Of a stretch of 64,000 nucleotides of DNA, positions 26,366 to 38,026 are shown one piece after another; the first letter of the stretch is position 1; every line of letters starts with the position of its first letter. Under the pieces are notes generated by a model that saw nothing but the letters and a program-made list of their open reading frames with translations, did no database searches and was not told the DNA's origin. This stretch comes from Boswellia sacra (Eukaryota; Streptophyta; Magnoliopsida; Sapindales; Burseraceae): contig SNVD02001400.1 in assembly GCA_013180625.2 (NCBI GenBank), positions 1,426,001 through 1,490,000 on the forward strand. Direction: 5' to 3'. The translations under genes were made by a program, and so were the position numbers.

Positions 26366-27246
26366 TAATTTCATTACATAAATAGAATTATATAGTACAT
26401 GATATGGTCGTGCTTAATGTGATATGCTAGCTCCTCTAAAAACCTAAAGGACCCCATTAATCGATGGAAACGAAAGTGGGGTGGAAGGGGAGATGGCAAA
26501 GCTAAAAAGTTTGGTTCATCATTTTCTTAAATTTCATGTGGCTTCCCAACATCATGACACTGTATACTCCTATCCTTACTTTAAATTCAAAGAAAGTTAA
26601 CTTAAACTTCGTTGGAAAGGAGCCTTTTGTGGTTGAGAAGATTAATAATATTACACTTAAAAAAATCTATATATAAAATTTGTTTATAAAATTGATGCGA
26701 CATCAAATGAATGAAATGATGAATATAAAAAGTCAATATAATAAATGTTGATAAGTCATGTGTTATTGAATGAGTGGTATAACATTAACTTTGTATACAT
26801 ACATTATATAGGGACTTTGAAAATATGCATTACTTTGTGAAGATTAAATAATTAAATACCATTTTTGAACATTTATTAATTATCGATCATGATCACAAAA
26901 TTAGACTTCGAATAATCATCTTAGTTTTAATTAATTAATTACCTCATATGTAAACATTAATTCATATAGATAGATACATGCAATGTAATCTATTTTCCTG
27001 CTATCATGTATATTAAGATTAGATAAACGTAAATGTCAAAAAGGGTGAAGCTCGCTAGCTACCAATGTTATTTTGTTACCAAGACGCTGCCAGTGGCTTG
27101 CATGTGCTAGTTGACCTTGACCAAGAGGAACTGTTCAAATTAATTTCTAATTATCAATAGCGTAAACTGAGAGTAAACTAAAAAAAAAAACTCTTAGCTA
27201 GCTAGCCACAAGTACAACCTTTAGAATTCCAAACACCCAATAACGT

Positions 27247-27252
27247 TGTCGA
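27247..27252 (+). promoter_or_regulatory. Candidate auxin response element TGTCGA
   Basis: A TGTC-core hexamer 272 bases upstream of the start codon of the plus-strand Aux/IAA gene. A second copy lies 60 bases downstream at 27307. Confidence 0.3.
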
Positions 27253-27302
27253 CTTGATGAGGTTGGTTAAACATCGCAAAGATCAACGGTGCCAAGCATC
27301 TC

Positions 27303-27314
27303 CACGTGTCGACA
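27303..27314 (+). promoter_or_regulatory. G-box overlapping a palindromic TGTCGACA
   Basis: CACGTG (27303-27308) overlaps TGTCGACA (27307-27314), which presents a TGTC auxin-response core on each strand. The site is about 70 bases upstream of the likely TATA box. G-boxes bind bHLH and bZIP factors, including PIF and BZR partners of ARFs. The arrangement suggests combined light or brassinosteroid and auxin input, which is inference. Confidence 0.4.
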
Positions 27315-27378
27315 GAAGGATGCGTCAGAAGCCTTGAGATGACATACACATGCAGCTAAACATACAACACCCCACGGT

Positions 27379-27385
27379 TATATTA
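27379..27385 (+). promoter_or_regulatory. Likely TATA box of the plus-strand Aux/IAA gene
   Basis: TATATTA lies 134 bases upstream of the ATG. It is the best AT-rich core in the region, and the match is imperfect. Confidence 0.4.
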
Positions 27386-27418
27386 TTGGGTCTCTCTCTA
27401 CCAAAACACAACATAATA

Positions 27419-27438
27419 GAAGAAGAAGAAGAAGAAGA
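27419..27438 (+). repeat. (GAA)n microsatellite in the 5' UTR
   Basis: About six GAA units within the predicted leader of the Aux/IAA gene. Purine-rich leaders of this kind are common in plants, and the copy number is likely polymorphic. Confidence 0.85.
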
Positions 27439-27518
27439 CACAAAGGAGGAGGAGAAACAATAGAGAAAAGGAAAGGAAAAGCTACAAAGATATCAGGAGA
27501 AAAGTCTGATTGATTTCC

Positions 27519-29098
27519 ATGGAAGTTGGCCTGAAAATGGCGAACATGCTGGGGGCAGAACGTGATTTGAACCTGAAAGAGACGGAACTCTGTCTGGGAT
27601 TGCCCGGTGGTGGCAAAAATGAAGCTGAAACAACCAAGGCTACAGGGAAAAGAGGTTTCTCTGAGACTGTTGATTTGAAGCTTCAACTTCAGTCTAAAGA
27701 AGCAGTGGATCTGAATGAGAATACCAAGAATAATGCTTCTCCAAAAGAGAAGAACCTCCTCCCATCTTGCACCAAGGATCCTGCTAAACCACCAGCTAAG
27801 TAAGTTTTCTTCTTTGTTCATTTTTTTTAATATTTTTCGTTGGTATGATCTACTCTAAAATTTCCTTAGAACTAGCCAAGCAAATTTATGTGACATATTA
27901 AGTACTGTTCCATTTTTGTTGTCACTATTCAATCTTTAGCAAAATTAGTTCATGCATGCTTTACTTGTAATTTCAGTTAGGTTCTTCAAAAATACCCAGA
28001 TGTATATTTGATTCTTGTTTTGCATCTACATCTGTAATAGCTAGGATATTAAAATAAAATGTACATGTACTGGATATCAGGGCTCAGGTTGTAGGTTGGC
28101 CACCAGTTCGATCCTATCGTAAGAATATTATGGCTCAGAAGAGCCCCAGTGAGGAAGCTGAGAAGACAAGCGGTGGCAGTGCCGCTTTTGTGAAGGTTTG
28201 CATGGACGGTGCTCCATATCTTCGTAAGGTGGACTTGAGGATGTACAAGAGCTACCGAGAGCTATCTGACGCATTGGCCAAGATGTTCAGTTCCTTTACC
28301 ATGGGTAAGTACATAATAATTGCAATATATGAGTGCTATATATACATATATGTTGCTTGGAATAATTATTTCGTATCAGTAATCCATTATTTATGTACGG
28401 TACCTTGTTATCATTTCAATAGTACTAGCTAGAGTTACAAAAGTGATGAATTATATATTTTTCTGAAATATATAATCAATTGAGGATGTTTTGTGTGTAT
28501 ATATATACATGTGAAGGTAATTATGGAGCCCAAGGAATGATAGATTTTATGAATGAGAGCAAGCTGATGGATCTTCTGAACAGTTCTGAGTATGTGCCAA
28601 CCTACGAAGACAAGGATGGCGACTGGATGCTCGTGGGTGATGTTCCATGGGAGTAAGTTCTTCATTTCTAGCTCTCTCTAGAAACCTTAAAATTAATTGT
28701 ACCCATATAGCCCAATTATTTCCAAAACAAAATGCCAGTGTTAATTAGATTGCCTTGCACGTTGCTACTAGCCTAGCTAGGCTGGCATACTGCAAGATTG
28801 AATCTCGATTCATGAATATATATTATTAAATAATTCTAGAACTAACTTGGAGCAAGCCAAAAATTGTTTGTTACATACCCTTTTTTGATCTTTTACAGGA
28901 TGTTTGTTGATTCATGCAAGCGCCTGCGCATAATGAAAGGATCAGAAGCAATTGGACTTGGTATGTACTTTAATTTAATTTCCTCATAATTATTTTGGTT
29001 AATTTTCTTCTTATTATATTTTTCATGCTGTCTAATTAATCTTTGTTCAAAAAATTTCAGCTCCAAGAGCTATGGAGAAGTGCAAGAGCAGAACCTGA
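27519..29098 (+). CDS. Aux/IAA auxin-response repressor, IAA7/14/16/17 type
   Basis: Five exons, 27519-27799, 28081-28304, 28517-28652, 28899-28960 and 29061-29098, with GT-AG introns, give 741 bases or 246 residues plus TGA. The ATG is in a good context (CCATGG). Domain I has LCLGL at residues 24-28. The degron VGWPPVR is at 98-104 and domain III has YLRKVDL. The insert [16 protein letters not shown] (170-185) is typical of the IAA14/16 branch. The PB1 acidic motif [16 protein letters not shown] is at 198-213, and a basic CKRLRIMK follows at 220. The end [12 protein letters not shown] is shared with IAA7/14/17. The protein should be nuclear, repress ARF activators and be destroyed in an auxin- and TIR1-dependent way. 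All key residues are present. Exon boundaries match the sister gene at 13861, which has one exon fewer at its 3' end. A numbered name is not assigned. Confidence 0.96.
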
Positions 29099-29309
29099 TG
29101 CATAACCATGCTTAATTTATATTTGTGGCTTGCTGGTGATCTTGTTAAGTCATCCTAGCTCTCGAAGGCTAAACAAGAAAATTTAGCAGTTGCAGAAGAT
29201 GGATTGGGCGAAGCGAGCTGGGTGCATGTTTCTATGAATGTGTTGTCTGTATTTTCATTTGATGGTATATAGATATCAAAGATCTAGACATTTGTAATGG
29301 ACAAGAAGC

Positions 29310-29315
29310 AATAAA
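29310..29315 (+). terminator. Polyadenylation signal AATAAA
   Basis: A canonical AATAAA 212 bases past the stop codon of the plus-strand Aux/IAA gene, a normal 3' UTR length. Confidence 0.55.
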
Positions 29316-29828
29316 CTTAACCTATTGTCTGCAGGCTTGTTTATTGCCAAATTGCCTTGTTTAGTAATCAACTATTTTTGTTATTGTTATTGTTGTCCTT
29401 GCTGTCACAGTTTGTTGTGTGTTTTATGCCTTTCAATTTTAATGCTACAATTTTTTTTCCTCCTGAAAGATTCTCATATCATGTATTTGCTCGAAATATT
29501 TGTCTAGTTTTATTAATTAAAGCATGTTATTATGTAATAGTTGCTAGTATTTGTAGTGAAAGAAGGAAGTTATTAAATTCAAGAGGGGAACAAGGCCATG
29601 TGCATGTTGATGGGGCTTGCATTCATGGCCATTAGTTTATGAGTTTGGGATAAGCAAATGCACATTTGACTGGTGAATGTAGGCTGAAGAGTGAATGTGG
29701 TTGGAATTTTATAATGCTGGGTGGTGGTTACCAGCACCTGCATGTTATGTTTATGTTTGTTTAATCATTATAATTGAATTTTCTGGGATCACTAACTTTT
29801 AATTTAGGTCAATTACTTATGTAATGCT

Positions 29829-29873
<45 letters not shown>

Positions 29874-32356
29874 CACAATATTTTAATCATCACTTAAAGT
29901 TTCCTCGGATCTGGCAGCACAGTGTGTGTGGCAGCCTCATGTTCTCTATATATGTATCTTTCGTGATGGAGAGATAATTATATTTCACAACTTTGGTTAC
30001 CTTATATGTAGAATAATTATATGATCAAGGAAGCTGCAAAGTAGCTATAATCAGCCCTTTACATAACAAGGGTCTTAGGTTAAAAAAAAAAACTTTATTC
30101 ATCATTCCAAGAGATAAAATGTAAAGTCTATTATTTGCGGGAACGTGATATATAATTAATCAATCCTTGGATTCAAATGTTTAGAGAGTTGAAAGGTGAT
30201 TGATGGAGGAGATGGGACTAATCAATTTAGTCAAAATAATACGGAAAAACCTTTAATTGAAAGAAACGGCTGAGCGAATAGAACTGGTAATTATGATAGC
30301 AACGAGCTTAGCCTGATTGAGCCATCGTCTCCATCACTTTATCCATGTGAGTTATTAGGTTCAATCCCCATATGGGGCTTTGTTTGGGCCATTAATTAGA
30401 ATTCGAATCAAAGTTTGAGCAACTGCAACCAAGCCGAAACCATCACACATGCAAATGCAGAGCTGGCAATCCCACTGCTCATTATGCTCTTAACAATTTT
30501 GAACCCACGGCTTCCTAAATCAAAGTCTCTCCATCAAATTTAACTAATAAATAATTGGATACGATGCTAATTAACCCGCTAGCTAGCCCTTTTTTTTTTC
30601 TTTTCTTTTGTTTTTTTTGTTTTTTTTTTTTACGCAGAGAGATATCGAGTATACTTGGGAAAACGATTGAAAATTATAAAAAAATTTCAGTATGGATTTA
30701 TTTATACTTCTTGACAAGTGTTTTTCTTTGTGGGGATCCTATTTCCATAAGAACTTGGCGAGTTTGATCCCCCTACATGTCTTGCTTTTACTGCTATGTC
30801 AAGGTAGCGATTCGTTATTTCCAAACGCATCAAATACAATGAATATTCAGTTTTGCCTGGTTTTTGCGCCGTTGTTTAACAATGGATATCATTATGAGTT
30901 GTTGAAATGCATCGCCATCGCCTTAAAAGTTGAAATGGGAATTCATGAATCTACAGCTCAATTTGTGGTGATGGGCCTAAAGTTGAAAAGAACAGAGGTG
31001 AGTGAGCAGCACAAGCAATTGTTGTGGTTTGATAAGCTGGCTGGCAGTGGCATGAGCAGTCTCCTTCGTCAATAACCTTTCCTCTTCCTCAAAGAGCCTC
31101 ACTTTCAACAACCCCATATCTCTACTTAATTTATTAAGCCCCCACCGAATCCACGCTCCCTCTCTAGTCTTCGTCCACCCCACCACCAGCACCTCCCTTT
31201 CCACCCATTGACTTCCAATATAATGATTGTTGATTGCTTTATACTAGCTATTTTGTTTCATCCAACATTTATAAATGAATTCCTCCTAAAACATTCTTTC
31301 ATCACGATTTGGTTCACCTTCTAACAACGGAAAAGGGTTCACGGTCGATAATAGGAAGGACTCAAGCAAGATTACTATTGTAAAAGATGGCACCATTTTG
31401 AATAAACCAGAGGACACAAAGCCCAAAAAATTGCATAGTCCAAGAGCGTGAGTGCTATAAACTATAGTATTGGCCATATGTGAAATCTAAAATGAAGGGC
31501 TGAAAGATTTGGCGCCGTGGACCAACATCAATAAATTTTCATTTCATGCAATAAAACAGAGCAAACTGCAGTCTTCGCCGGTAGCCCGTTAGCGAAAAGC
31601 AGGGGCATCTGTAGTGGCAGACAGAGAATGTTCTCATCCATGAAGCCTAATAAAAGAGAACCTAAATTCCACCAAGCAATGACTAAACTTAGATGGACTA
31701 GTCACAAATTTTTGTCTTTTGCTTTTATCAACTCCTCTTAGATTTTGTGTACAACATAATAATGCTGAGTGCTTTTATACATATATTTATCACTAAGCCA
31801 CTCATTCAATGTATCGCAACTTTGTCTTTGTTTTCTGTGTTTCTGCATTTTATAACTCACATCGATTATTATAAAGAAGTTGGAACACCTTTGAAATTGA
31901 TTTTGTTATAGTAGTGTACATGGATTGCAACAAAGCAGACTCGTTTGTTTGCTTCAGCAATTAAAAGAAGACACATTAACAACAAGAAGGTGCCAAAAAC
32001 TCTCGGCTCAGCTCAGACTAATTATCAATTTTTATTGTAACTGAAGACGTCATTTCGCATTAAACTCGCCACTCAAAGTTGACCACACAAAACCTGCTTC
32101 TTCATGAGGAGTTCATGCCAAAAACTGCCAACATGAAACTGTGCTGTCTTGGTATATTGTACCAAAAAAATTTTGAATCATCGTCACATCAAAAGTAAGA
32201 AAAATTAACATCTTTTTCTCAAAGAAGGAACATCTGTAATAAGAAAATCGTGTTTGAGACAAATATTATATTCTTGAAATTGGAATAATAATTTTAAGGG
32301 ATTTTCTATCACTATAAGCCTACAGAAAAGTTGCATCATTCTACAAAAACATAAGC
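29316..32356. other. Intergenic region downstream of the Aux/IAA gene
   Basis: No supported gene. It holds a (TC)n microsatellite at about 29833-29870 and poly-T runs near 30590-30632. A 127-codon frame at 30692-31075 has no recognisable domain and unusual composition, so I do not call it. Confidence 0.5.
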
Positions 32357-32360
32357 ATAC
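32357..32360. repeat. Target-site duplication ATAC, left copy (element 2)
   Basis: ATAC directly precedes the left LTR, and an identical ATAC follows the right LTR at 38023-38026. Gypsy integrases usually make 4-6 bp duplications. Confidence 0.7.
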
Positions 32361-32860
32361 TGTCACGAGTTTAGAGGTTTGCACAGCACGCTCGTGCGGC
32401 ACTTAGACAACTTGAATCCGAAAGTTGTTAAGTAAGCCTGATTGTTTGCCTTCTCGCTCAAGGAGAAGATATGACCGTTGAGCTAAAGAGCTTTGAAGGC
32501 AAGAAGAGAAGTGATGGAAGATTAGAGGCAAGTATTGCTAAGCAAGAGAGCTTTGTATTACACAAGAATGCTTGCTTACAACTTTTCTTGAGCTTGCTTG
32601 GATAATTTACAAATGAGTCTTGAACAGGTATTTATAGTGAACTATCTTTCAAATGGATGGCTAGGATTTAATGCATATGAGGGTCCTAATTCACTATCTA
32701 GAATCATCTACTAAAATATATAGATATTTATAAGAGAGAATTCTAGAAACTTGGCTTGCTAGAGAATTCTAGAAGATAGACTTGGGCTTGCAAGCTTTCT
32801 AGAAGTTAGGCCAAGCTTTATGCATATTTGGGCCACTCTAACAAGCGACGGGCCGTAACA
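32361..32860 (-). repeat. 3' LTR of element 2
   Basis: 500 bases, reading TGTTACGG...CTCGTGACA on the minus strand. A TATA box (TATAAATA, minus strand) is at 32629-32636. It aligns end to end with the LTR at 37517-38022. Confidence 0.92.
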
Positions 32861-32872
32861 TCCTCCTCCACC
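32861..32872 (-). other. Polypurine tract of element 2
   Basis: GGTGGAGGAGGA on the minus strand abuts the LTR start TGTTACGG, the expected plus-strand primer site. It also overlaps the last codons of pol. Confidence 0.8.
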
Positions 32873-34160
32873 TGATTTCGCGACGTCCTCGGCGCGCTTT
32901 CGTCCTTGTAGCGTTGGATATGCTCGCCAAATTGCCCCAAGGCATCTTCGCGTTCCCAGCTAGACTCACTATCCAGAAGGTTTTTTCACTTTACCAAGTA
33001 TTCGGTGTATGGTGGAACTTCTCTCTTTTGTATCACATGTTCCACAAGGATACATTCCGCGTCCTTGTCGAATGCGGTGACGACAGCTGTGGGTGCTCTT
33101 TTGGACTCGCTTCTTGTAGGATTTTTCTTGTTCTCATGATAAGGCTTGAGGAAACTCACATAGAAGACCAAATAGATCTTAAGGTTGGGTGGCAATCCGA
33201 CTTTGCAGGAGACTTCGCCCACTCGCTTGAAAATAGGGAAGGGACCTTTGTATTTTCGTACCAATCCCTTGTGCACTTTGCGAAGTGACTTGAATTGTTG
33301 GGGTAGTAGCTTGATGAGTACCAAGTCCCCCTCTTGAAACGCGAGGTATCGTCCCTTTGTGTCTCCCCATTTCTTTATTCGCTTAGCAACCTTGTCCAAG
33401 CATGCTCTCGTAATGTCTGTTTGTTCATGCCATTCCTTCGCGAGCTTGTAGGCCGCTTGACTCTTCCCTCCATAGATTGAGGTTATGGCATGTGGAGTTA
33501 TAGGTTGTTGTCCCGTCACAATCTCAAACGGACTCTTACCCGTCGCCTCACTCCTTTGGAGATTATATGAGAATTGGGTAATGTCTAGTAACTTTGCCTA
33601 ATCATGTTGGTGAGTGCTCACATAATACCTCAAATATAGCTCAAGTAAGGCATTGATGCGCTCGGTTTGCCCATCGATTTGGGGGTGGAAGCTTGTTGAG
33701 AAGCTCAAGTCGGTCCCCAACATTTTGAAGAGCTCTCCCCAAAAACATCCCGCGAAGCGAGGATCACGGTCAGTCACAATTCTGGAACTCTCCAAAGTTT
33801 CACTACGTGCTTGAGGAATGCTCAAGCGGCTTCATCCGCGATGCAATCCGTGTAGACAGGAATGAAGGTGGCATATTTGCTAAACCGATCAACCACCACC
33901 ATGATGCCTCCATATCCCTCGGATTTCAGTAAGGCCACAATGAAGTTTATTGAGACGCTTTGCCATGACCTTTCCGTGATGGGTAGGGGTTCTAGCAAAC
34001 CCATGGGGCGTTGGTGTTCAACCTTGTCTTGTTGGCACACAAGACAAGTCCTCACATAGCCCTCCACGTCTTCCCGCATTTGAGACTAATAATGGAAATC
34101 TTGCACAAGTGCAAGGGTTCGTGCCATACCTGGGTGACCAGCCCACTTGGAATCATGACA
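32873..34160 (-). pseudogene. Integrase and chromodomain of element 2
   Basis: The zinc-binding end shows CLVCQQDK near 34040. The catalytic core has VSINFIV where the first catalytic residue is normally Asp (VSMDFI), so this D is replaced by N. The second motif, VTDRDPRF (about 33770), and HPQIDGQTER with its Glu are kept. The C-terminus follows at 33519-32986 (GDLVLIKLLPQQFKSLRK, KYKGPFPIFKRVGEVS). A chromodomain ends the protein (ILVEHVIQKREVPPYTEYLV, then SSWEREDALGQF). A TGA replaces the conserved Trp after YLVK. In live elements the chromodomain helps steer integration towards particular chromatin. Confidence 0.88.
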
Positions 34161-35420
34161 CTCCTTGATGATCTCCTTCTACAAATTCTCATATCTTAGT
34201 GCGAAGAGGCGATTCCCGATTGTGAGGAGTAGGCCTTCGTCAAGCCAACAGCGTCGTGTCTTCCCCTCACTTGCCAACTTCAAGAGATTTTTGGCTATGG
34301 GATCGTGCTCTAGGCCTTCTTTGATACGATCGATGAGCACACTTTGTGGATGACTTACGCTCAAGGTGGAGAGTTTCGCCTTGCGACTTAAGGCATCAGC
34401 CATAATGTTTACCTTACTCGTTTTGTACTCGAGCCTGTAGTCAAACTTAGCCAAGAAGTCTTGCCATCGTGCTTGTTTAGGGCTTAACTTCTTTTGTGTT
34501 TGAAAATAACTTGTGGCCACATTGTCGGTCTTGATGATGAAGTGTGAGCCAAGCAAGTAATGTCACCAAACCCGTAGGCAATGAATGATGGCGGTTATTT
34601 CCTTCTTTTAGACCTTGTATCGTCGCTCCGTGTCATTGAGTTTGCGGCTTTCATACGCAATAGGGTGCCCTTCTTGCATGAGAACTCCTCCTATAGCAAA
34701 GTCGGAGGCGTCCGTGTGCATCTCGAATGGCTTGGTGTGGTCGGGTAGCACCAACACCGGTTCCTCACATATTGCTTTCTTCAACTCCGCGAGGGCATGT
34801 TGGCACTCTTCGGACCAGTGCCATGTGCGGTTCTTCTTGAGAAGATCTCTGAGTGGAGTGGCTTTAGCTGAGTTGCCCTTGATAAACCGCCTATAAACTA
34901 GCCCAAGAAAAGATCTTAGCTCCGGTACCTTGGTAGGAGGCTCCCATTCTTGAATGGCCTTCACCTTGGCTTGATCCATCATGAGCTTCCCATCCCATAT
35001 TCGGTGGCCAAGGAACTCTACCTCTTGTTGAGCAAAGGAACATTTTTTCTTCTTGACGTAGAGTTCGTTGTCGCGAAGCACTTGGAAGACTTGTTTGAGG
35101 TGTTACATGTGCTCTTCGAGAGTTATGCAATATACCACGATGTCGTCTAAGTATACCACCACGAACCGATCGAGATAGGGATGGAATAATTTGTTCATGA
35201 AGGTGCAAAAAGTGGCAGGTACATTTGTGAGGCCGAATGGCATGACTAAGAATTCGTAAGCACCATACCTTGTTACGCACGCGGTCTTCGGTTCGTCACC
35301 TTTGGCAATGCACACTTGGTAGTATCTCGATTTCAAGTCAAGCTTTGTGAAGTATCGAGCCTTCCCAAGTTGGTCAAACAACTCCGTAATTAGTGGAATC
35401 AGGTACTTATTTTTATGGTG
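34161..35420 (-). pseudogene. Reverse transcriptase and RNase H of element 2
   Basis: The RT fingers and palm at 35381-35103 contain [31 protein letters not shown] and the intact catalytic YLDDIVVY. The thumb and connection at 35081-34608 have FLGHRI and RSFLGL. RNase H starts with EMHTDASDFAIGGVL, includes IKTDN and ends near 34380 with ADALSRKAK. Stops occur between the blocks (for example after LEEHM and after RRYKV), so no continuous polyprotein can be made, although the RT active site itself is unchanged. Confidence 0.88.
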
Positions 35421-37177
35421 ATCTTGTTAAATACTCGATAGTCGATACACATACGGAGGGATCCATCCTTCTTATTTTGGAAAAGCACAAGTGCACCGTA
35501 TAGAGCTTTTAAGGGCTGGAGGTATCCCGCATCAAGGAGATCTTGGAGTTGCTTCTTTAACTCCGCAAGATCGGGTGGCACCATGCGGTAAGGCGCTATG
35601 GCTGGAGGCTTGGCACTAGGCTCCAACGCGATTTGATGATCTACTTCTTGTCGTGGAGGCAACTTCTTTGGAAGCTCTTGGGGCATGATGTCCTTGTATT
35701 CTTCAAGGACGACTTGGACTCGTCTTGGCAATGGGTCCTTGGAAATGGTGATGCCCTTCCCATCATTTATCTCATGAACGGTGGTAAGGAAACTTGGGTC
35801 TTTCTTCATCCCCCGTTTGAATTGTTGCGCGAATAGCATCTTGTTCTCAACCTTTGCTGCACGTTCCGCCATAACCATGCATGATTGACTCCCATCGAGG
35901 ATGTTAAGGGAGTTAGAAGTCGGTATGGGGAAAGCATGGACTTGGTCAAAGAATTCCATGTCCAAAACTACTTGGAAGTCATCCATGGGGACGATGGAAA
36001 AATCAAGCTTTTCGCTCCAAGTGCCAAGTTCTACCGATGTTGCCTTAGACACTTCCAATATTGCCTTGGCAGGTGAGTTTACTGCCTTGATGGTGCCTCC
36101 TCCATTGATATATTTGAGGCCTAACTGATTGGCCTCTTCTTCGAAAATTAAGTGTGTGGCTCCCGTATCAAGCATTGCCCGCACATCCTTGCCATTGATT
36201 GTGGCGCTCACGTACATTAGACCCTTTTGGACATGTGTGGGTCTTTTAAGTGTGCCAATTGTGCGGAGAGAACCCATCCCCACTTGTGGCTCCTCATTTT
36301 GTATACCCTCATGTTGAGTAGCTAGGGCATTAAGGGTTTTCCTCTTTGAGCAATCCCGTACCCAATGAGGACCATCACAAATGAAGCAAGGATTTTTTGG
36401 TTTAGGAATGTCAGACTTACCTTTGTTAGGTGTGTCGCGTTTGTCTCCCCCGAATGGTTTACGTGCAGCACCTTCCTTTCGAACATGGTCTTTCTTGGTA
36501 TTCCGCTCTCTCCCACCTTTTCCATAGTTGGCCTTCCTATCCTTGGATTGGGAGGTGTAGTCTATGAAGGATTCGGCTACAGCTATGACATCATCAAGAT
36601 TTTGCACCGCGCCTTTCAAGATCGACCCTCGCGCAATCCTTGAGCCCGTCGAGAAAGTGGAAGAGGGATTCCTTTTCGGACATGTCCTCGATCTGTGGGA
36701 TGATGATGGTGAACTCTTTAATATACTCTCGAATGGTGCCGCTTTACTTCAATCGACAGAGGCAGCCCCTTGCCTCATTTTCGACATTGCTAGGAGAGAA
36801 GTGCTTCCGAAATTCTCTCTTGAAGTCCTCTCATGTGTGAAGGGAGAAGATGCCTCTGCCTGCATCGTCATGCTTTCAACGCCATCACAATTGGGTTGCA
36901 TCTTGTAGGAATGTGGGTGCAATGCCGATCCTTGAAGTGTTATCATGGACAACTTTGGCTTCGAAGTATTGCTCCAAGTCGAATAGGAAGTTTCAACTTC
37001 CGTGGCATTGCGAGTGCCATTGTATGTGGTGGGAGTAGGCACTTGCATGGTGCTTAGCCCACTTGTGTAAGACGGGTTAGCATGATCACATCGATGCTTC
37101 TCCCATTTCGTGCGAGATTCCTTCACTTCTGCACGGATTGCTCGCAACTCGTGCTCCACAAAGGTTTGTAAGCCCAT
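35399..37177 (-). pseudogene. Gag and protease region of element 2
   Basis: A 406-codon open frame (36619-35399) carries the gag C-terminus with a zinc knuckle variant CFICDGPHWVRDC (C-x2-C-x3-H-x4-C). It also has an aspartic protease with the active motif MLDTGATH and the start of RT with APYRMVPPDLAELKKQLQDL. The upstream gag part (37177-36749) begins MGLQTFVEHELRAIRAEVKE and loses its frame after the conserved TYNGTRNATEVE. A frameshift therefore separates the capsid from the rest. In an active copy gag builds the particle and the protease cuts the polyprotein. Confidence 0.85.
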
Positions 37178-37502
37178 GAGCTCTCATGTAAGGTTGTGTA
37201 GCTCATTTTCATAGGCTTTGCTAAACTCAAGGATGTTGGACTTTGTAGCTTGGATGATATCTCCATAATCCGTCTCTAGGCCTTCAAGATGATCGGAGAG
37301 GCCTTCAATAGCATTGTCTATCCCCGAGATAGCTTACTCTATACTAGCAACACAAGACTCCAAGGCTTTCGCGGGTGGGGCTTTGGACTTACCACGTTTT
37401 CCTTGTGGGAGTTGTTGAGGCTGAGGTTGCTTCTCTCGTCCACGAACTTGCTCTTCTATGGTTACTTCAATGTCAGATGTCATGCCGTTGTACTCAAATT
37501 GT

Positions 37503-37514
37503 GCTCTGATACCA
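37503..37514 (-). other. Primer-binding site, initiator tRNA-Met
   Basis: TGGTATCAGAGC on the minus strand, two bases from the LTR end TGACA. It matches exactly the plant consensus complementary to the 3' end of initiator tRNA-Met. Confidence 0.92.
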
Positions 37515-37516
37515 AC

Positions 37517-38022
37517 TGTCACGAGCTTAGAGGTTTGCACAACACGCTCGTGCGACACTTAGACAACTTGAACCCGAAAGTTGCTAAGTAAGCCTGATTG
37601 TTTGCCTTCTCGCTCAATAAGAAGATAGGACCGTTGAGATAAAGAGCTTTGTAGGCAAGAAGAGAAGTGATGGAAGACTGGAGGCAAGTATTGCTAAGCA
37701 AGAGAGCTTTTTATTACACAAGAATGCTTGCTTACAACTTTTCTTGAGTTTGCTTGGATGATTTACAAATGAGCCTTGGAGGGGTATTTATAGTGAACCA
37801 CCTCTCAAATGGATGGTTAGGATTTAATGCATCTAAGGGTCATAAGTCACTATCTAGAATCATCTACTAAAATATATAAATATTTACAAGAGAGAATTCT
37901 AGAAACTTGGCTTGCTAGAGAATTCTAGAAGATGGGCTTAGGCTTGCAAGCTTCCTAGAAGCTAGGCCAAGCCTTATGCATATTTGGGTCACTCTAACAA
38001 GCAAATTGAGTGGACCGTAACA
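37517..38022 (-). repeat. 5' LTR of element 2
   Basis: 506 bases with TG...CA ends. The TATA box TATAAATA is on the minus strand at 37785-37792. It is followed at 38023-38026 by ATAC, the second copy of the target duplication. Confidence 0.92.
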
Positions 38023-38026
38023 ATAC

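Larger units (their letters stand above)
15012..27246. other. Long intergenic spacer between the two divergent Aux/IAA genes
   Basis: About 12 kb of AT-rich DNA without a convincing gene. Open frames here are short and have no domain; the longest is 161 codons at 18480-18965, minus strand. The sequence contains poly-A/T runs and microsatellites and lacks an LTR pair that I can see. The first and last 1-2 kb must include the promoters of the two flanking genes. Confidence 0.5.
32361..38022 (-). mobile_element. Ty3/Gypsy chromovirus, probably Galadriel clade (element 2)
   Basis: A full-length-sized 5.66-kb retrotransposon on the minus strand with all structural parts: 5' LTR (38022-37517), tRNA-Met PBS, gag, protease, RT, RNase H, integrase, C-terminal chromodomain, purine-rich PPT, 3' LTR (32860-32361) and an ATAC duplication. 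The two LTRs are clearly similar; about a dozen differences appear in the first 200 bases compared by eye, so insertion is old but more recent than element 1. The 0.5-kb LTRs, the CFICDGPHWVRDC knuckle and the terminal chromodomain suggest Galadriel, with Reina as the alternative. Several frameshifts and stops make it non-autonomous. Confidence 0.92.

Noticed and set aside
27378..27821. 147-codon minus-strand frame over the first exon of the plus-strand Aux/IAA gene
   Set aside because: It is an antisense shadow of the coding exon and its GAA-rich leader.
30692..31075. 127-codon plus-strand frame downstream of the Aux/IAA gene
   Set aside because: No similarity that I can recognise and no supporting signals; it begins next to a poly-T tract.
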